Shown: positions 57,816-64,000 of the stretch, piece after piece
How the letters are laid out: every line of letters starts with the position of its first letter
How positions within the stretch are numbered: position 1 is the first letter of the stretch
Source of the DNA: Loripinus fragilis
Taxonomy: Eukaryota > Mollusca > Bivalvia > Lucinida > Lucinidae
DNA length: 64,000 bases
NCBI GenBank assembly: GCA_964019695.1
Contig: OZ026530.1
Span: 40,546,944 to 40,610,943, forward strand
Reading direction: 5' to 3'
Notes under the pieces: model-generated
Told to the model about the DNA's origin: nothing
What the model saw: the letters and a program-made list of their open reading frames with translations, nothing else
The model's database searches: none
Translations under genes and position numbers: made by a program

Positions 57816-58200
57816 AGCTATCAAGTAAATATAGCGATAGATATTCCTAATATATCCGAAAATTTCATAAACTCGCACTTTTTCACTTGTCAACATTGGG
57901 TATTTGTAATGCTTATTTAAATATGGGTCACGTTAAATATGGGTCACGTTGTTGGGATGTTTTTTGATTGGCCAGATTGTTTCTATTCGGGAGGGCTTGA
58001 AGCAAATTGGAATGTGTCGGAAAAACGTGGTATGAAATTAGCTATTAGGAGACATCTATTGCACTGGAGGAGAAAATTGATAATTTTATAACTGAAGTGA
58101 CTTCAAGTGATGAAGACACAGATTCTGCCTCAAAGTACACATACTACTCTGACACAAACACAATCGACGAATGCTGAACGTTTACCAGCTGAAATATAAT
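57816..58200. other. intergenic, nothing recognised
   Basis: No feature apart from a short direct repeat AAATATGGGTCACGTT (57918-57950). Confidence 0.5.
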
Positions 58201-58441
58201 ATGGGCCTCGATGCGAGAAAACCTGTCTTCGGGGTGTTGCGAATAACACAGGTGCAGACCAGCCTGCGCATCCACGCAGTCTGATCAGCACCTTTTTTAG
58301 TCGCTTTTTAAAAAGTACCATATGTAAACTTGCTACTGGTGAAATTTCAATTTTCTAGATAGTTTCTGTAGCTGAGGAGACTGGTTTGAAACTCGCTTTG
58401 TCAGAAACCCCAAAGACAGGTATTCTCGCGTTGAGGCCCAT
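58201..58441 (-). mobile_element. GGGCCTC-ended MITE, copy 2
   Basis: ATGGGCCTCGATGCGAGAAA and its complement-like end TATTCTCGCGTTGAGGCCCA, with CCTGTCTTCGGGGT / ACCCCAAAGACAGG just inside. Opposite orientation to the copy at 2831-3044. The inner CAGACCAGCCTGCGCATCCA and CGCAGTCTGATCAGCACC are partly self-complementary. Confidence 0.85.
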
Positions 58442-59099
58442 ATTGGACCAGCTCATGAGATTTTATCATACTGTGGTTGGAACACGACCGGACAAACCGA
58501 TTCACGAGCACGAGCACAACCATTGTCAGCAGCTCATCACAAAGTCACATGGTTGATCCTGATTGGATTCATATATTAGGAAAGCAACGCCTACCTTGTG
58601 TAAAGGGAAAGGTCACTGTATACGTAACGTGTCAGTGCTCCGAAAATAGATGCTTTTAGCCATTGTCTCCGTCGGAAAGCATCTTTCGAATACTAACAAT
58701 TCTTTAGTATCACGCCTGTGCAAGACAATGTGCTTTTGGCATGTCATAGATCATAAATACCAGGGTCCGTATTGTGTAGCTTGGTGCACAGTTTTAACTG
58801 CCTCGTATAATCCGCAGCATATAACCTTATTCCACAGCATATAACCTTATCATGTATTCAATAAATTATTTCCTGGGTCTGTGTAGACATTTCACACATT
58901 TCTTACACGATAATAAAGCTGTCCACAAAAACAAACAACGCTTTTAAAGTTTCGAATAAGGAACGACATTTCATGTAAATTGTCTGCTGGTAGATGATTC
59001 ATATAAAATATCAAGGTCTATTTTCTCCCTGAAATCCAAGCAATACATCACAAAAGTCTACAGTGCAATTTGTCATGATTGGCGTTTTTAGGTTTAGGT
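58442..59099. other. intergenic, nothing recognised
   Basis: No gene or known repeat. TCCNCAGCATATAACCTTAT occurs twice in tandem near 58811-58850. Confidence 0.5.
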
Positions 59100-59475
59100 T
59101 TGGAACACATGATGCATTGATAAGTTAGGGGTCTTTCATGCAAACCAAATATCTATGTGTCTTGATCCACATCTGAATTAAGGGTGAGGTTGGCGCCGTT
59201 AAACCGGTTTAAGCCCTCCAGTAAAATATTTTACTGACCGTTCCAAGGCGGTACTTCTTTTGTGGATCTTTTATGTTTTTGTTCTGTCTTGTGTTTGCAA
59301 TGTTTTGTGCGCGTCTGTTTATATGTGCTTTGTGGTCACCTGCTGGGAAAGGGCTGACCTCTTGGCTCTCGTTTGTGGTGTCTTCTGTGAGTTTGTCACT
59401 TTCCCATTGGTATCCTGGGTCAGGTGTGGTTCTTGATTGTATCGATTCCTGATCTTTGCACCATTACTTACTTTT
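59100..59475 (-). repeat. AACCGGTT-type repeat, copy 4 (longest)
   Basis: Antisense copy running from TTTGGAACACATGATGCATT through CGTTAAACCGGTTTAAGCCC and CAGTAAAATATTTTACTG to GATCTTTGCACCATTACTTA. It gives the best view of the full unit, about 375 bp. Confidence 0.87.
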
Positions 59476-60192
59476 AGATCAAAGCGGTCTTTTCAAGCTC
59501 CAGATAAAAAGATTTTTGACACTGACTGACTGTTGCATAATTATTTATAGAAACTAGTAACTCTTTGCATGCTGGATAAGTTTGCATAGTTTTGTCAATA
59601 TAAAGACTATTTTAGGACCATCACCAGACAGCTACAGACGTTTTGGTTGGGTCTGATCTGGGTTCAAACTGTTTGCAATGATGCAATCTTTTTGTGTCAC
59701 GTTCAGGCCAAACTGATCTGTTAATAAAATTGTATGCAAGGGTAATAGCGCCAGCAGGCAAAGTTAAAATGACAAATCTATTTGCAGAATATTAAAAGAT
59801 TATGTCACCGAGACAGTTTGAAATGTCTGTCTGAATAAGAATGACGTGTTGCATATATTACACACAGGTAGGCTTTGCTTTCCTACTTTGTCACCCAGAC
59901 AGTTCTAAGTGTCGCGGTTAATAACTTTACACAGTAGGCGGGGAGAGAACAATCCAATCTACATCTAGCACGTGACTGAATCATTTTTATTGACATACCA
60001 CTTGACATCGTCGCTCAGACTCAATGTCCATGGTCGAATTCCAACAGCAGTAACATAATTAGAGATTAATAAATGGCCACCGTCACGTTATCAGGCATAT
60101 CGGCCTGGTAGTTCCATATTTGCCCGAGGGCCTTGTACATTGTTTTAAATGGTGGCCTTGTTTTAAACTTTTGATTACATGTTTTCCAATTC

Positions 60193-60247
<55 letters not shown>

Positions 60248-60742
60248 ATATACATAGAAGCTAAAAATTCTATTCAATTCGATGTCACAAGAATAATATT
60301 TGGATTATCTCTCTTGTTTACATAGCAACATTGTCCTAAACAAAACTAAAACAAAATCGCTTGGCAAAAAGTAGAATTGAAGATAACTACCTTAGCCTCC
60401 TATAATTTAGCATAGTAATTAATTCATAGTAGTGAATGTAAAGTATCTTTACAATGTAACACTGAATACGCGATTCACGTATGCATCGATATCACAGCCC
60501 GAAGTATATTTTCCTTAGATGAGACTTCCTTTAGAAATCAATCAAAATCTTATCTAAGGAGGGAGGGGGGTCCCTGTATCCCATATCCTTTTAAGTATTT
60601 GAAAACTATCCCATATCCCTAAAAGAAATATGGCAAATATCACTAAAATCAGAAAGCATTGTATCCCCATATCCCTAAAAGTAATGGAAAGTATCCCTAA
60701 GTCTTTAAGAATTTCCTCAATGCAAAAGGGGATGCTGATCGA
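59476..60742. other. intergenic with (AG)n microsatellite
   Basis: An uninterrupted AG run lies at 60196-60246. A GTCTGATCTGGGTTCAAACT word near 59650 belongs to the CCAGATCA family. 60570-60720 has four loose repeats of ATCCCTAAAAG / CATATCCC. No gene. Confidence 0.65.
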
Positions 60743-61000
60743 TGTAAGAAAGGCGGCAAAGATCAGAGACAATCAAGAGCCATACCTGACCCAGGATACT
60801 ACATGGGAAAGTGACAAAAACACAATTAAACTTCACAAACAAGTGCCAAGAGGTCAGCCCTTTCCCAGCAGGTGACCACAAGACAACAATGAACAGAAGC
60901 GAAAGCATGAAAAACACAAGACATAAATAACACAGAAGTACTGCCTTGGAACGGTCAGTACAAATATTTTACTGGAGCGCTCAAACCAGTTTCACAAACA
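60743..61000 (+). repeat. AACCGGTT-type repeat, copy 5
   Basis: GCGGCAAAGATCAGAGACAA, GACCCAGGATACTACATGGG, CAGCCCTTTCCCAGCAGGTG. The palindromes at the end are damaged (CAAACCAGTTTCA). Confidence 0.83.
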
Positions 61001-61079
61001 AGCAGATAGAACAAATAACATTTGCTCCATGAAGACTCAGTTTTATTCTGACAGACTTAATTTATTCATTTATACACTT

Positions 61080-61335
61080 TATCTGCATGATATATTCTAT
61101 AATTTTATTAACCTGTCACAGGTGCATAATTTCACGGTTAATGCACAAAATATTTTTTACCTTCAGTCGGCTTCCGTTATTTACTATAAGTTTTACAGGA
61201 ATTTAGCAAGTACTAATACAGATAATGAAACATTTTGACAGTCCTACTGACTAGTCAAGTAGTTATGGTACAGAGTTTACAACCAAAAAAGTCGTGTGTT
61301 CGAGTCCGCGTTTGTTCTTGTTCTTTTTTTTGTTT
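61080..61335 (+). repeat. SINE-4-like repeat, plus copy
   Basis: Contains CACGGTTAATGCACAA, ATTCTGTAA-type complement words, GATAATGAAACATTTTGACA, then TTATGGTACAGAGTTTACAA and GTGTGTTCGAGTCCGCG (B-box like), ending in T/C-rich sequence. Related antisense copies lie at 63080-63520. Confidence 0.65.
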
Positions 61336-61379
61336 TCTTTTTACCTTAATTTGATTCGTTCAAGTTCATATATTATAGT

Positions 61380-61870
61380 GGATCATTCTATTTCAAATGG
61401 TTGATGCGTAGCGCGTAAAATTAACCAGTCTGTCTGAATCATCTTCAGAAATCCGTGTGAAAATATTGTTCCATATTACAGCCAAAAATTACGGTTGAAA
61501 ATTATTCACTTTACATGTTGTTTGAACTTAAGTTCAGTGGGAAAATGTCTGAAGAAAAGTATGCAGCAAGTCTTGGCACTAAGGCAAAGCAGATTGTTTT
61601 AAATATCTGAGATTACTTTTAAAAAGATGTCAAAAGCACAGGTAAACGTTCTATGTGAGGATCCTACAAAAAAGCAATAACAAATGCAAGTATAGATAAT
61701 CAAAAGGCTTTGAAACGTGACTATATTTACAATATTGAAAATACAGATCTAGAAATAGAGGTTTCAGGCGTTTTATTACATATATTATAATATTTTGACG
61801 CACGTAGATGTTCCAGACAGACTGGCTCATTTTAGGTTACGCATCAACCTTTTGAAATATAATGATACAT
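61380..61870. mobile_element. MITE with about 45-bp inverted ends
   Basis: TATTTCAAATGGTTGATGCG...CCAGTCTGTCTGAA (61390-61440) is inverted at 61805-61862 (CCAGACAGACTGGCTCATTT...CGCATCAACCTTTTGAAATA). The interior has no coding sequence. Confidence 0.8.
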
Positions 61871-62100
61871 CTATAATTGTATCATGGTCTAGATTTTTCT
61901 TTCATCTTTTGATTCAATATATCAATAAACAATGACATATATTTCATAGTGAAATAGGCGTAGCTTAAAAATCCATTCAGTTGTATGGAGTCTAAATCTA
62001 GGCTATGCTCTAACTGGATAAGGTTTTAGCTACCGCACTGTGTAATATTTCATCTGTGACCAAGATTTTTCCTGTTTTATCAGAGGTATTCAAGTGAACA

Positions 62101-62357
62101 ATGTAAGTAAGAAAAAGGGCAAAGATCAGGAATCGATTCAATCAAGCACCACACCTGACCCAGGATACCAATGGGAAAGTGACAACTTCCCAATTGGACA
62201 TCACAAACGAGAGCCCTTTCCCAGCAGGTGACCACAAGGCATCAATAAACAGACGCACACGAAAGCATAACACAAACAATACAGAAATAACATAAATGAT
62301 CCACATTGGAACGGTCAGTAAAAAATATTTTACTGGCGGGCTTAAACCGATAAACCC
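62101..62357 (+). repeat. AACCGGTT-type repeat, copy 6
   Basis: GGGCAAAGATCAGGAATCGA, CACCACACCTGACCCAGGAT and CAGTAAAAAATATTTTACTG with a degraded CCGGTT (TTAAACCGATAAACC). Internal AGCCAAGAGGTC is deleted. Confidence 0.85.
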
Positions 62358-62967
62358 TTTAAACACTATCAAAACACTTCTATAATACCATACGTATTCT
62401 GGTGCTTTATATTTGCTTACATTATTGACTAATGCAATTGTAGAACAAACAGTGTTGTTCCTGATCAGCAGCAGTCAATTCTGTGTCTTCACTGTTTGAC
62501 CTAGAGGATTTTAAACATTTCAGCAAATGACAAAACGATAAGCGCTTTAACGATTAAATAAACTAAGGAAAAGTTTCTGTGTTTCTGGGTCAGACAAGAA
62601 CGCCAAATTACTGCTTTTGTTGTTTACTGCTGCAAATATTAGCTGACATTAATGACTAAATTGAATGTGTAGAGCGAAAAAGAGTGGATCCAAATCAGGA
62701 GCTGTCTGATTGGGTCCACACGGTTTGCTTTTTACTTACATCAGTTATATATGCAGCAGACGACATAAACAGATGACAATTTCAGGTGAATATTTTTCTA
62801 TGTTTTAAGGGCTAAATCTTCAGCAGGTAGATAGCTGAAATAGATCTGTCAGTCTTTGTAAATTAACCAATAAGGTAGTCCAATTAAATGAGTGGCAATT
62901 TTAAATACTTTTTTTTGGTTGGCCATGATACAAAATATTTAGAAAATGGCATGTACTCATAAGTGGC
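62358..62967. other. intergenic, nothing recognised
   Basis: Only a worn GGATCCAAATCAGGAG...TGATTGGGTCCACA pair (about 62685-62720) of the CCAGATCA family. Confidence 0.5.
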
Positions 62968-63007
62968 ATAAACCCACTCGGAGGCTCCACCCCTTCGTGG
63001 GTTTATG
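62968..63007. repeat. short hairpin, 11-bp arms
   Basis: CATAAACCCAC and GTGGGTTTATG separated by 18 bases including GGAGGCTCCACCCC. A structured site of unknown role. Confidence 0.8.
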
Positions 63008-63079
63008 TCAATTATTCGTAACTAGATGAACTAAATAACTAAATGAACTTAAACGAATCGAATAAAGGTAAAAAGAAAG

Positions 63080-63520
63080 AAGAAAAAGAACAAGAACACA
63101 CATGGACTCGAACTCACGACCTTTTGGTTGTAAACTATGTACCATAACCACATGACTAGTCAGTAGGACCGTACAAAACGTTTCATTATCTGTATAAAAA
63201 GCTGGTAAATTCCTGTAAAACTTACGGCAAATAACGAAGGTTGACCGAAGGTAAAGATAACTTGTGCATTAACCGTGATAATATGCACCCGTGTCACTCA
63301 CGATCTTTTGGTTGTAAACTCTGTACCGTAAGCACATGATTAGTCAGAAGGACGGTAGAAAACATTTCATTATCTGCATTAGGACTCGCTAAATTCCTGT
63401 AAAAGTTAATAATGAAGGTTGACTGAAGGTAAAGATAATCTTGTGCATTAACTGTGATAATATGCACCCGTGTCACGTTTATAAAATCATAGAATAACTG
63501 GTGGTTTCCTGTATATAAAT
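63080..63520 (-). repeat. SINE-4-like repeat, two antisense copies in tandem
   Basis: The first unit (to about 63292) carries the B-box-like GGACTCGAACTCACGACC (complement). Both units repeat TTTTGGTTGTAAACT-TGTACC, TTTCATTATCTG, TAAATTCCTGTAAAA, TTGTGCATTAACCGTGATAA (varied in the second) and TATGCACCCGTGTCAC. Direct duplication of about 212 bp. Confidence 0.7.
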
Positions 63521-64000
63521 AAAATATATATAAAAGCAGGTCACCACAGACCCTCTCCATAAACCTACCCCACCCCCTACAATAATGTTACTGTTTACTT
63601 GCTTGTCTAATATTGGAGAGCCAGCAGAAAGTGCAGATTTGATCAAATGCAAATGTCTTGAAAGGGAGATAAAGAAGTAAGTCATTACATGTAGGCATAA
63701 ATGTAATAAAATAACTTTGACATTATGCAGTATGTTGTTTCTTTAATGCTTTGCCTTTAGGTCTATATCTGCTGATAACTTTTGCAAACAGTTCAGACCC
63801 ATATCAGGCTCAACAAAATGTCAGTCCTGTTTGGAAGCGAACTGTTTGACATTCTGATGGTGCTCATGAAAGGATTTTTTTTTAAAAAAATGAATTTGAA
63901 TCAAATCAGCAGACGACATAAAAGCATTAACATTACTAACTAGGCAGAGAGTTAAAGCTTTAAGCCTACAACAGTTTTAGCACAACCCAAATTTATGAAG
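63521..64000. other. intergenic, nothing recognised
   Basis: No gene seen. The CAGACCCATATCAGGCTCAA word near 63797 belongs to the worn CCAGATCA family. Confidence 0.5.

Overview
The window looks like repeat-rich, non-genic DNA from an invertebrate, most likely a marine bivalve. The basis is low-GC eukaryotic sequence, many tRNA-derived SINEs with target-site duplications, abundant small inverted-repeat elements, and decayed copies of a protein family that I know from bivalve and other invertebrate genome annotations. That assignment is recognition from memory, not a search. I found no intact protein-coding gene, rRNA, functional tRNA or CRISPR array. A 200-N assembly gap lies at 9401-9600.

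Layout. (1) 0-11 kb: a large inverted duplication (arms about 1974-4350 and 9616-10932). Each arm carries insertions the other lacks, so each serves as an 'empty site' for the other. (2) 11-14.9 kb: two weak candidate exons, an uninterrupted (AT)101 tract and long hairpins. (3) 14.9-31.8 kb: three successive inverted-repeat elements of 4.2-5.3 kb (about 14890-19142, 20163-25234, 26519-31814). Each holds a broken gene of the same broad family: a PIN/XPG-like nuclease fold (IDGN, EEADTK and TGCDT-type motifs), with a Cys-rich tail in the first. The second and third share TIRs and dispersed subterminal GTAAC-ATATGTTAC-type motifs. (4) 32.3-41.2 kb: two further inverted-repeat structures, the second carrying a SWIM-type zinc-finger remnant in each arm. 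(5) 44.7-57.8 kb: a 9 kb array of about 43 monomers (about 190 bp), each centred on a roughly 32-bp GC-rich palindrome. It is bounded by more complex palindromic ends and bracketed by two inverted copies of a roughly 500-bp element. (6) 58-64 kb: further SINE, MITE and unclassified repeat copies.

Most promising for new biology are the trio of TIR elements built round a nuclease-like gene, which would be a candidate DNA-transposon lineage, and the palindrome-centred satellite with higher-order structure. Frames, motifs, TIRs and TSDs were read by eye. Family names are given only where motifs can be pointed to.
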